DNA from: Bacteroidales bacterium
Lineage (GTDB): Bacteria; Bacteroidota; Bacteroidia; Bacteroidales; Azobacteroidaceae
DNA length: 6,226 nucleotides
Direction: 5' to 3'
Assembly (NCBI GenBank): GCA_020860885.1
Contig: JAJBTS010000079.1
Coordinates: forward strand, 223 to 6,448
Under the pieces are notes generated by a model, which worked only from the letters and a program-made list of their open reading frames with translations, was not told where the DNA came from and ran no database searches. The stretch's first letter is position 1; each line of letters begins with the position of its first letter. A program made the translations under genes and the position numbers. Positions 1 through 6,226 of the stretch are shown here, one piece after another.

Positions 1-43
1 CTCATAATATTCTTAATAGAAACAATTAATTACAAATAAAAAA

Positions 44-1144
44 ATGAATTCAAAAAAAATCTTTTTAACAATTTCTGTTGTCCTGGTTTTGGTTTCCTGC
101 GGAAGACAGCAGAAACAAGTGGAGACGCCTTTGGAGGAATATCCTATATTAAAAGTGGAAAAACAGGATGTAACTTTACAATCCTCGTATCCGTCCACAA
201 TTAAAGGTCAGGAAGATATTGAAATACGTCCGAGAATAGACGGATTTATCAAAGAAGTGTATGTGGATGAAGGATCCGTAGTAAAAAAAGGGCAGACTCT
301 ATTCAAAATTGATTCACCTGTTTCCGAACAAAATGTACGTACGTCCCAGGCAGCATTAGAAAGTGCCAAAGCGAAATTAAATACTGCAAAAGTAAATGCA
401 GACCGGATTCGTCCGTTGGCTGAAAAAGAAATCATTAGTCAGGTTCAGCTGGATATTGCAGAAAACGATTACGAAACGGCTTTGGCTGCTTATCGCCAGG
501 CCGAAGCAACATTAACGAACGCGGAAGCAACATTAAGCTGGACGAATGTTTCCAGCCCGGTCAACGGAGTGGTAGGCTCTATTCCTTTCCGCTTAGGAAG
601 CCTGGTAAATAGTTCCAACGCATTAACTACCATTTCTAATACAGGAAATGTATATGTATACTTTTCTATCAACGAAAAAGAGTTAATGAATTTACTGGAC
701 CGCCTGGAAGGAAAAACTCAATCGGAGAAAATCAAAGATATTCCGGAAGTAACACTTATTCTTGCAAACGGAAACGAATATTCTGAAAAAGGAAAAATTG
801 AAACCATAGAAGGTAGAGTGGATAATACTACAGGAGCAGCCACCCTACGCGCAACTTTCCCTAATTCTCACGGAATATTGAAAAGCGGAACCAGCGGAAA
901 AATAATTATTCCGGAATACAAAACAGATGTGCTCGTTATTCCTCAAAAAGCGACATTTGCCCGTCAGAACAAAATCATTACGTATAAAGTAGAAGGAGAT
1001 ATAGTAACAGAGACCTTAATTTCGGTTCTCCCCACCCCCGACGGCCAGAGTTATGTGGTAACAGAAGGATTAAATCCGGGCGACACCATTGTTACCGATG
1101 GCTTAATTACCTTACATCAAGGAAAAAAAATAAAAGTTAATTAA
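44..1144 (+). CDS. RND efflux periplasmic adaptor subunit (MFP/HlyD family, AcrA-like lipoprotein)
   Basis: This is the periplasmic adaptor of a tripartite RND exporter; it links the inner-membrane pump encoded next to the outer-membrane channel. The 366-residue length is normal for the family. Residues 1-18 are a lipoprotein signal peptide ending in a lipobox (L-V-S-C, Cys19), so the mature protein is probably acylated and held to the inner membrane. Residues about 58-92 are the first lipoyl half-motif (IRPRIDGFI, then DEGSVVKKGQ). About 93-165 is an Ala/Glu-rich coiled-coil alpha-hairpin, 166-200 the second lipoyl half (SSPVNGVVG), 201-290 the beta-barrel, and 291-366 the membrane-proximal domain. 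The hairpin tip carries R121, L125 and S132 with the exact spacing of the RLS motif of AcrA (R128, L132, S139), which contacts the OMF tip. The ATG at 44 gives the signal peptide directly; no Shine-Dalgarno precedes it, as is usual in Bacteroidota. First gene of the operon, 27 bases before the pump gene. Family certain; substrate unknown. Confidence 0.96.
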   Translation: MNSKKIFLTISVVLVLVSCGRQQKQVETPLEEYPILKVEKQDVTLQSSYPSTIKGQEDIEIRPRIDGFIKEVYVDEGSVVKKGQTLFKIDSPVSEQNVRTSQAALESAKAKLNTAKVNADRIRPLAEKEIISQVQLDIAENDYETALAAYRQAEATLTNAEATLSWTNVSSPVNGVVGSIPFRLGSLVNSSNALTTISNTGNVYVYFSINEKELMNLLDRLEGKTQSEKIKDIPEVTLILANGNEYSEKGKIETIEGRVDNTTGAATLRATFPNSHGILKSGTSGKIIIPEYKTDVLVIPQKATFARQNKIITYKVEGDIVTETLISVLPTPDGQSYVVTEGLNPGDTIVTDGLITLHQGKKIKVN

Positions 1145-1171
1145 TAATTCCAGCTTAATAAATCTATAATA

Positions 1172-4100
1172 ATGATAAAGATATTTATTGAGAGACCTGT
1201 ATTATCAACTGTAATATCAATTATTATCGTTGTGTTGGGTATCATTGGCATATTTTCCTTACCTGTGGAACAATATCCGGATATCGCACCTCCGACGGTA
1301 GTGGTACAGGCAAATTATCCGGGGGCCAACGCCGAAGTGGTAATGAATAGTGTAGTTATTCCCCTGGAGGAACAAATAAACGGAGTGGAAGGTATGACTT
1401 ATATGACTTCCCGCGCATTAAATAGTGGTCAGGGAATGATCTATGTTTATTTCAAAAACGGAACCAATCCGGATATTGCTGCGGTAAACGTACAGAATCT
1501 CGCAGCCCGGGCTTCTTCTCTCTTACCGGATGAAGTGAACCGGACAGGATTGGTCGTACAAAAGCAGCAGAATAGTAATATCCTGATGATGACTTTATCT
1601 TCGGATAATCCGGATTACGATGCCGGATTCATACAGAATTACGCCAACATCAATATTCTCCCTGAAATTAAACGTGTATACGGAGTCGGTAGCGCCAGTG
1701 TAATGGGTGCAAAAGACTACTCTATGCGCATCTGGTTAAAACCGGACGTGATGGCTTCCTACAATATTTCTACCAATGAAGTCATTGCAGCCTTACAGGA
1801 TCAGAATATCGAAGCGGCTCCGGGAGCTTTGGGACAAAACAGCAATCAGACTTTTGAATACACTCTCAAATACACCGGAAAACTTCAAACGGTAGACCAA
1901 TATGAAAACATTATCATACGGTCTGTTGACGGAAGAATATTACGGTTAGGAGATGTGGCGGATGTAGAACTGGGAGCATTGAACTATACCGTTGAATCTT
2001 ATATGGATGGTAAGGAATCCATTATGATCTCTATTGCTCAGACAGCCGGGTCCAACGCCCAGCAAGTGATTAAAGATGTGAAAGCGGTGATCGAAAATGC
2101 ACAGAAAACACTACCTGAAGGCATTAAGATTACCTATATGATGGATGCCAGCGAATTCCTGGACGCATCCATACATAAAGTTATATCCACCCTTATAGAG
2201 GCTTTCCTTCTGGTATTCCTTGTGGTATTTATATTCCTGCAGGATGTTAAGTCGACTGCCATACCGGCGATTGCCGTACCCGTAGCGATTGTCGGAACAT
2301 TCTTTTTTCTCCAGCTATTAGGCTTCTCTATTAATTTATTGACTTTATTTGCGTTGATACTTGCCATCGGAATTGTAGTAGACGATGCTATAGTCGTCGT
2401 GGAAGCGGTCCATGCGCAACTGGAAGCAGGAGAAAAGGATCCCAAGAAAGCGACTCTTGCCGCAATGAAAGAAATTACGCCTGCCATCGTTTCTATCACA
2501 TTAGTTATGGCGGCGGTATTTATTCCTGTTAGTTTTATAGGAGGTACCAGCGGAGTTTTCTTCCAGCAATTCGGATTAACCCTGGCAATAGCGATCCTTA
2601 TTTCTGCAGTAAACGCCCTTACTCTTAGTCCGGCTCTCTGTGCTTTATTCCTGAAACCCATCCACGATCAACAAGGTAAGAAGAAGAATTTCCTTCAACG
2701 TTTCTATTACGCATTTAACATAACATTCAATGCTGTTACAAGCAAATATAAATCTTCCCTGCATTTTTTAGGAAAGAAAAATCACCGCTGGATCACCATA
2801 GCCATTATATTAGTAGCTTCTCTCTGCCTATACTGGTTAATGAAGATAACTCCCAGCGGATTTGTTCCCCAGGAAGACAGTGGAGCTGTAATGGGTGTAG
2901 TAACACTCGCTCCGGGATCATCGTTGGAACAAACCAATGAATTAATGATAGAAATTGCGGAAATTGCAAATGAAATAGAAGGAATAACTCACATCAGCAA
3001 TCTGGCCGGGTTGAATTTCATGAGCGGTCTGGGGAGTTCTTATGGTTCTTTAGTTATAAAAATGGATCCATGGGGAGACCGGGATATCAGCACCGCCGAG
3101 GTTGCAACTATACTTACGGAAAAAACAAAAAACATGAAAAATGCAACGACCATGTTCTTTGGCACTCCCACCTTGCAAGGCTTCGGTATGAGTAACGGTG
3201 TCGAATTGGAACTTCTGGACAGAATGGGAGGCGATACGGAAAGATTTTACGGCATTGCCAATGAATTTATTGCAGAATTAAATAAAAGAGATGAGGTCAT
3301 GGTAGCGATGACTACTTTTAACCCTAATTTCCCGCAAAAGGAGATCGAAGCCAATATTCCTAAAATCAAGGAAGCCGGGCTTACCCTGAACGAAGTGATG
3401 AGTACTTTGCAGGCTTATGTGGGAAGTATGTATATCAATAATTTCAACCTCTACGGGAAACAATTCCGAGTGATGTTGCAATCACCACCGGAATACCGTT
3501 CCAAACTGGATGATTTAAACAGTATTTATGTACGTACGGCCAACGGAGAAATGTCTCCCATTACAGAATTTATAAGCATAAACGATGTAGTCGGAGCCCC
3601 TACCCTCACCCGTTTCAACATGTTTTCCTCTATGGATGTAACAATTATTCCGAATATGATGGACGGATACAGTACCGGGGATGTCCTGGCTTTACTTCCC
3701 GACATTTCGGCCAAAGTATTACCGGAAGGATACGGATACGATTTCGGTGGAATGACCCGTGAGGAATCTCAAAGCAGCAGCCAGACCGTATTGATCTTTG
3801 GTATTTGTTTGATTTTTGTGTACCTGTTGTTATCTGCGTTATACGAAAGTTATATCATACCGCTGGCTGTGTTACTATCGTTGCCCGTAGGATTATTCGG
3901 CGTATTTGTATTCATTTTCCTTTTTGGAATACAGCAAGGGATCGTAAACAATATTTATGTCCAGATCTCTATGGTCATGTTGATCGGATTGCTGGCAAAA
4001 AATGCCATTCTTATTGTGGAATACGCTATTCAGCGGCGTAAGCAGGGAATGAGTATCCTCGAAGCAGCCATCAATGGAGCTGTTGCCCGGCTTCGTCCTA

Positions 4101-4306
4101 TCCTGATGACTTCTTTCGCATTTATCGGCGGGCTTTTGCCTATGATGCTTGCCTCAGGAGCCGGCTCCGTAGGAAACCGTTCTATTGGTATCAGTGCCGT
4201 CGGGGGGATGCTTATCGGTACTTTGATCGGAGTTGTAATTATCCCGATATTATATATAATATTCCAAAGTCTACAGGAAAAATTAAGTAAACCATCTAAA
4301 CAATAA
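1172..4306 (+). CDS. RND multidrug efflux permease, HAE1 family (AcrB-like inner-membrane pump)
   Basis: This is the proton-driven pump of the tripartite exporter, expected to be a trimer in the inner membrane that extrudes hydrophobic or amphiphilic compounds. The 1044-residue length is typical. It starts with the usual amphipathic IFIERPVLS helix, which supports the ATG at 1172. Transmembrane helices fall near residues 10-30, 339-357, 363-383, 388-411, 436-456, 468-491, 540-558, 872-890, 896-918, 928-950, 975-996 and 1006-1028. Two large periplasmic loops lie at about 31-338 and 559-871, the duplicated RND layout. The proton relay is complete: D404 and D405 in helix 4 (GIVVDDAIVVVE), K943 in helix 10 (LLAKNAILIVE), and R973 and T980 in helix 11 (RLRPILMT). 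These match AcrB D407, D408, K940, R971 and T978. The first loop has HAE1-type sequence (GTNPDIAAVNVQN, LPDEV). The Asp pair and HAE1 features argue against a heavy-metal (HME) pump. Closest described counterparts in the phylum are the Bme pumps of Bacteroides fragilis. Substrate range is not readable. Confidence 0.97.
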   Translation: MIKIFIERPVLSTVISIIIVVLGIIGIFSLPVEQYPDIAPPTVVVQANYPGANAEVVMNSVVIPLEEQINGVEGMTYMTSRALNSGQGMIYVYFKNGTNPDIAAVNVQNLAARASSLLPDEVNRTGLVVQKQQNSNILMMTLSSDNPDYDAGFIQNYANINILPEIKRVYGVGSASVMGAKDYSMRIWLKPDVMASYNISTNEVIAALQDQNIEAAPGALGQNSNQTFEYTLKYTGKLQTVDQYENIIIRSVDGRILRLGDVADVELGALNYTVESYMDGKESIMISIAQTAGSNAQQVIKDVKAVIENAQKTLPEGIKITYMMDASEFLDASIHKVISTLIEAFLLVFLVVFIFLQDVKSTAIPAIAVPVAIVGTFFFLQLLGFSINLLTLFALILAIGIVVDDAIVVVEAVHAQLEAGEKDPKKATLAAMKEITPAIVSITLVMAAVFIPVSFIGGTSGVFFQQFGLTLAIAILISAVNALTLSPALCALFLKPIHDQQGKKKNFLQRFYYAFNITFNAVTSKYKSSLHFLGKKNHRWITIAIILVASLCLYWLMKITPSGFVPQEDSGAVMGVVTLAPGSSLEQTNELMIEIAEIANEIEGITHISNLAGLNFMSGLGSSYGSLVIKMDPWGDRDISTAEVATILTEKTKNMKNATTMFFGTPTLQGFGMSNGVELELLDRMGGDTERFYGIANEFIAELNKRDEVMVAMTTFNPNFPQKEIEANIPKIKEAGLTLNEVMSTLQAYVGSMYINNFNLYGKQFRVMLQSPPEYRSKLDDLNSIYVRTANGEMSPITEFISINDVVGAPTLTRFNMFSSMDVTIIPNMMDGYSTGDVLALLPDISAKVLPEGYGYDFGGMTREESQSSSQTVLIFGICLIFVYLLLSALYESYIIPLAVLLSLPVGLFGVFVFIFLFGIQQGIVNNIYVQISMVMLIGLLAKNAILIVEYAIQRRKQGMSILEAAINGAVARLRPILMTSFAFIGGLLPMMLASGAGSVGNRSIGISAVGGMLIGTLIGVVIIPILYIIFQSLQEKLSKPSKQ

Positions 4307-4312
4307 AAGGAA
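4307..4312 (+). promoter_or_regulatory. Possible Shine-Dalgarno (AAGGAA) for the outer-membrane factor gene
   Basis: AAGGAA sits directly after the stop codon of the pump gene and ends 2 bases before the ATG at 4315. It is the only purine-rich SD-like site before any of the three operon genes; the other two have plain AT-rich leaders. The gap to the start is shorter than usual, so it may act mostly through translational coupling across the 8-base gap. Functional status is inferred. Confidence 0.35.
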
Positions 4313-4314
4313 TT

Positions 4315-5724
4315 ATGAAAAGGATATACATATATGGTTTTATTATAAGCGCTGTTCTCCTGATAACATCTTCGTCGTGTCAGGTAACAAATAAATATAC
4401 TTCACCGGAGATAGACACGTCCGGACTGTTCCGCGATATGCAACCGGAAGATACTACCTCTATTGCCAATATACCCTGGAAGGAATACTTTAAAGATCCT
4501 TCCCTGCAGGCATTGATACAGGAAGGCCTGGCGAATAATTACGATCTAAAAATAGCTTATACCCGTATACAACAGGCAGAAGCTAACCTCGGGATGGCTA
4601 AAGCCGCTTATTTCCCCGATGTAGCATTGGTCGGACAGGTAACTCATGCCCGGGGAAGTGTAGATCCCGCAACCGGAAAAGAAAAAGTGTTAGGTACCCA
4701 TCAGGAACAATATTCACTGGGTATATCCGCATCCTGGGAATTGGATGTCTGGGGAAAACTCAACCGCCAATCCAGATCCAGTTACGCACAATTCTTATCC
4801 AGTCATGCGTACCGGAACCTGATCCAGACTTCTTTGATAGCAAATATCGCTACTTCTTACTACTCTTTGTTGGCTCTTGACGAACAGTCGATGGTAACGG
4901 AAGAAGTGATCGGCTTGCTTCAGGAGAGTGTGGAAACTATGCAAGCTATGATGCAAGCCGGAATGATGAATGCTGCCGGCATCGAACAAAGTAAGTCCCT
5001 GTTGTATTCCACGCAAATCAGTTTACAGGATATGAAGACCCAGATCCGTCAGATGGAAAATTCTCTTTGCGTAATGTTGGGCCGCGATCCGGGACCTATT
5101 GAAAGGACTGTATTGACAAAACAGGAAGTCATTCCGCAACTGGCTTACGGCATCCCGATGCAATTATTATCCAAACGTCCGGACGTAATGCAAGCGGAAC
5201 TGGCTTTCCGTTCTGCTTTCGAATTGACCAATGCAGCTCAGGCCAGTTTCTATCCCTCCATTACCTTGGGGACCGGATCCATGATTGGTTACGGCGCGAC
5301 TACTTTATCCAAATTCTTCCAACCTGAGAATATTTTCGCCAATATTATCGGAGGCTTAGCTCAACCGATCTTCGCTAAAAAGCAGCTAACCGGACAATTG
5401 AAAATCCGTAAGGCGCAACAGGAAGAAGCCTTGCTGAATTTCGAAAAAACAGTCTTAATGGCCGGACAGGAAGTCTCCGACATCTTATTTTCGTACGATT
5501 CTTCCCTGAAGAAGAACGGCATCCGCGAAAAACAGGTACAGGCAACAAATACCGCGGTAGATTTCACTAAAGAATTGCTCAAGGCGGGAGAAGTTAATTA
5601 TCTGGAAGTGATCACAGCTCAACAGGATATGCTGCAAGCCCGTATCGGACAGGTGAACGATAAGCTGGAACAACTCCAATACAGCGTCACACTCTATAAA
5701 GCCCTCGGAGGAGGTATACAGTAA
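4315..5724 (+). CDS. Outer-membrane factor lipoprotein of RND efflux system (NodT/OprM family, TolC-like channel)
   Basis: This is the outer-membrane channel of the exporter, expected to form a trimer with a beta-barrel in the outer membrane and a long periplasmic alpha-barrel. The 469-residue length fits the NodT/OprM group. Residues 1-21 are a signal peptide followed by Cys22; the lipobox is relaxed (TSSSC, Ser at -3), but the following sequence (QVTNKYTSPEID) fits a lipidated NodT N-terminus. Two OEP repeats follow, at about 60-250 and 280-465. Landmarks are IPWKEYFKDPSLQALI (53-68), the SWELDVWGKLNRQSR strand (140-154), the LSKRPDVMQAELAFRSA block (285-301), AAQASFYPSITLG (307-319), and the second helical turn LLKAGEVNYLEVITAQQDML (421-440). 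The periplasmic turns are AGM (215-217) and AGE (424-426), where TolC has VGL and LGT. The gene ends in GGGIQ, a normal C-terminus for the group. It begins 8 bases after the pump gene and is the last gene of the operon; its stop codon lies inside a downstream tandem repeat. Confidence 0.95.
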   Translation: MKRIYIYGFIISAVLLITSSSCQVTNKYTSPEIDTSGLFRDMQPEDTTSIANIPWKEYFKDPSLQALIQEGLANNYDLKIAYTRIQQAEANLGMAKAAYFPDVALVGQVTHARGSVDPATGKEKVLGTHQEQYSLGISASWELDVWGKLNRQSRSSYAQFLSSHAYRNLIQTSLIANIATSYYSLLALDEQSMVTEEVIGLLQESVETMQAMMQAGMMNAAGIEQSKSLLYSTQISLQDMKTQIRQMENSLCVMLGRDPGPIERTVLTKQEVIPQLAYGIPMQLLSKRPDVMQAELAFRSAFELTNAAQASFYPSITLGTGSMIGYGATTLSKFFQPENIFANIIGGLAQPIFAKKQLTGQLKIRKAQQEEALLNFEKTVLMAGQEVSDILFSYDSSLKKNGIREKQVQATNTAVDFTKELLKAGEVNYLEVITAQQDMLQARIGQVNDKLEQLQYSVTLYKALGGGIQ

Positions 5725-5746
5725 ACAGTGAAACAGTAAACAGTGA
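5718..5746 (+). repeat. Short tandem array of four ACAGTRA heptamers overlapping the OMF stop codon
   Basis: The array reads ACAGTAA (5718-5724), ACAGTGA (5725-5731), one A, ACAGTAA (5733-5739), ACAGTGA (5740-5746). It can also be seen as a 14-base direct repeat with a 15-base period. The TAA of the first unit is the stop codon of the outer-membrane factor gene. The last unit has an inverted partner, TCACTGT, at 5806-5812, so the array also forms the left arm of the hairpin described separately. The repeat is directly visible; its origin and role are unknown. Confidence 0.8.
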
Positions 5747-5831
5747 TCAGCGGATTGGAGGGGTTAACAATTCTATAGTAGAAATGTTTAACATCTAATC
5801 CTGCGTCACTGTTTTCTGGTGACTGCTTCAC
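5728..5831. repeat. Long imperfect inverted repeat (104 bp) in the convergent intergenic region
   Basis: The whole segment folds on itself. The outer stem pairs 5728-5737 (GTGAAACAGT) with 5822-5831 (ACTGCTTCAC), 9 of 10 positions. The next stem pairs 5738-5746 (AAACAGTGA) with 5806-5814 (TCACTGTTT), 9 of 9, leaving a 7-base bulge at 5815-5821. Further in, GGATT (5752-5756) pairs with AATCC (5797-5801), GTTAAC (5763-5768) pairs with GTTTAAC (5786-5792) with one bulged T, and the tip is TTCTA (5771-5775) against TAGAA (5779-5783) around a TAG loop. No U-run follows on either strand, so it is not a textbook intrinsic terminator. Candidates are an interspersed palindromic repeat (REP or MITE remnant), a transcript 3'-end stabiliser, or a bidirectional termination aid between convergent genes. 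Pairing is seen; function is inferred. Confidence 0.65.
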
Positions 5832-5838
5832 CTTGGTA

Positions 5839-5850
5839 CTGGTAAACCAG
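5839..5850. repeat. Small perfect palindrome CTGGTAAACCAG
   Basis: CTGGT and ACCAG flank a two-base AA centre, so as RNA it would form a 4-bp stem with a TAAA loop. It lies 7 bases to the right of the larger inverted repeat, in the gap between the efflux operon and the convergent small gene. The following 40 bases (5851-5890) are AT-rich and hold only a weak AATTATAATT palindrome at 5863-5872. It could be an edge of the same repeat element or a chance hairpin. Confidence 0.35.
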
Positions 5851-5890
5851 CATATGGATAAAAATTATAATTATTAACGAATTAAAATAC

Positions 5891-6184
5891 TTAAATAAAG
5901 AATTTGATGCTTCGGACAAGTGGTGTTATCGCGAAAGAATCCGACTCCTTTTGCTCCGCTAAATTCCAATAGTCCAATAATTCTAAAAACAAATCATTCT
6001 CTGATATCAACAGATTTTCTATCCTTTCCCAGCGCTTATCTTGCGTCAACCCGTTTTCATTAAGATAATCTTCATAAGAAGCAAGAATAAGAGCCATTAA
6101 GGCAGTTTTTTCCTCTCCGAACAGATTTTCTTTTTCCTTCGTGTAATAGGATAGAAATTCATCTATTCTTTTGGAATCAGCCAT
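5891..6184 (-). CDS. Hypothetical small acidic helical protein (start uncertain, possibly N-terminally cut by the window edge)
   Basis: I do not recognise this protein. From the ATG at 6184 it has 97 residues, beginning MADSKRIDEF and ending SIKFFI before the TAA at 5893-5891. It has no signal peptide or membrane segment and no visible metal-binding or catalytic motif. It is rich in Glu, Asp, Leu and aromatics and looks all-helical, with helices roughly over residues 5-20, 22-43, 50-62 and 64-76, and a more basic tail. A likely cytoplasmic location is inferred. A TTG two codons upstream (6190) would give 99 residues. The same frame has no stop through the window edge at 6226, adding twelve codons before the TTG (ending REQDGD), so the true start may lie outside. 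It is transcribed towards the efflux operon, ends 166 bases from it, and has no evident link to efflux. Coding status is supported by clean amphipathic composition and by lack of a competing frame. Confidence 0.6.
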   Translation of the reverse strand: MADSKRIDEFLSYYTKEKENLFGEEKTALMALILASYEDYLNENGLTQDKRWERIENLLISENDLFLELLDYWNLAEQKESDSFAITPLVRSIKFFI

Positions 6185-6226
6185 TTCCAAATCCCCATCT
6201 TGCTCCCTCCCGGTATAGGGTAAGAG

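Noticed and set aside
2134..2661. A 175-codon open frame on the minus strand inside the pump gene
   Set aside because: It lies wholly opposite the helix 2-6 region of the RND gene. Its Ala/Thr/Ile-rich sequence is the antisense image of hydrophobic codons, with no recognisable domain.
338..3540. Two copies of GTACGTACG (about 338 and 3531) in the adaptor and pump genes
   Set aside because: Both are within coding sequence, encode Val-Arg-Thr in frame and lie far apart; chance codon coincidence is sufficient.
3805..4041. A 78-codon plus-strand frame within the pump gene
   Set aside because: It overlaps the strongly conserved helices 8-10 in another frame. The Arg- and Cys-rich product has no recognisable feature, so it is a frame shadow.
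4795..5679. Several minus-strand frames of 64-73 codons within the channel gene
   Set aside because: All are antisense to well-conserved OMF sequence, lack plausible starts or domains, and overlap one another.
5728..5831. Calling the long hairpin a Rho-independent terminator
   Set aside because: No run of T follows the right arm on the plus strand or the left arm on the minus strand, and the stem has bulges and an internal loop. It is reported as an inverted repeat instead.
6166..6198. A minus-strand mini-frame from ATG 6198 (MGIWKWLIPKE) preceded by GGGAGG
   Set aside because: It is only 11 codons long and in a different frame from the small gene. The SD-like match alone does not support it in a phylum that rarely uses such sites.

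Overview
The window is a chromosomal stretch from a Bacteroidota member, most likely the order Bacteroidales. This rests on the moderately AT-rich codon use, the near absence of Shine-Dalgarno sequences, two lipoprotein-type components, and protein sequences that read like Bacteroidales RND efflux parts. Genus cannot be fixed from the sequence alone.

Layout. Positions 1-43 are an AT-rich leader with no recognisable promoter (no TTTG -33 box or TAnnTTTG -7 box), so the operon promoter and any regulator probably lie to the left of the window. Positions 44-5724 hold three complete plus-strand genes in the order periplasmic adaptor (MFP), inner-membrane RND pump (HAE1 type), outer-membrane factor (OMF). 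They are separated by only 27 and 8 bases and almost certainly form one operon. Positions 5718-5850 hold a compact repeat and inverted-repeat region that begins inside the stop codon of the OMF gene. Positions 5891 to about 6184 hold a small unrecognised acidic reading frame on the minus strand. It converges on the operon, and its frame stays open to the right edge of the window.

How it works together. The three proteins would make one tripartite envelope-spanning exporter of the AcrAB-TolC / MexAB-OprM / BmeABC kind. The pump takes amphiphilic substrates from the periplasm or outer leaflet of the inner membrane using the proton gradient. The lipid-anchored adaptor bridges the pump to the lipid-anchored outer-membrane channel. 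The proton-relay residues of the pump (D404, D405, K943, R973, T980) and the RLS tip motif of the adaptor (R121, L125, S132) are intact, so the system looks functional. The substrate cannot be read from the sequence.

The efflux operon is ordinary for the phylum. The parts worth a second look are the roughly 104-bp imperfect palindrome with its ACAGTRA tandem array just after the operon, and the unrecognised small gene. I do not see a clear new biological system here.
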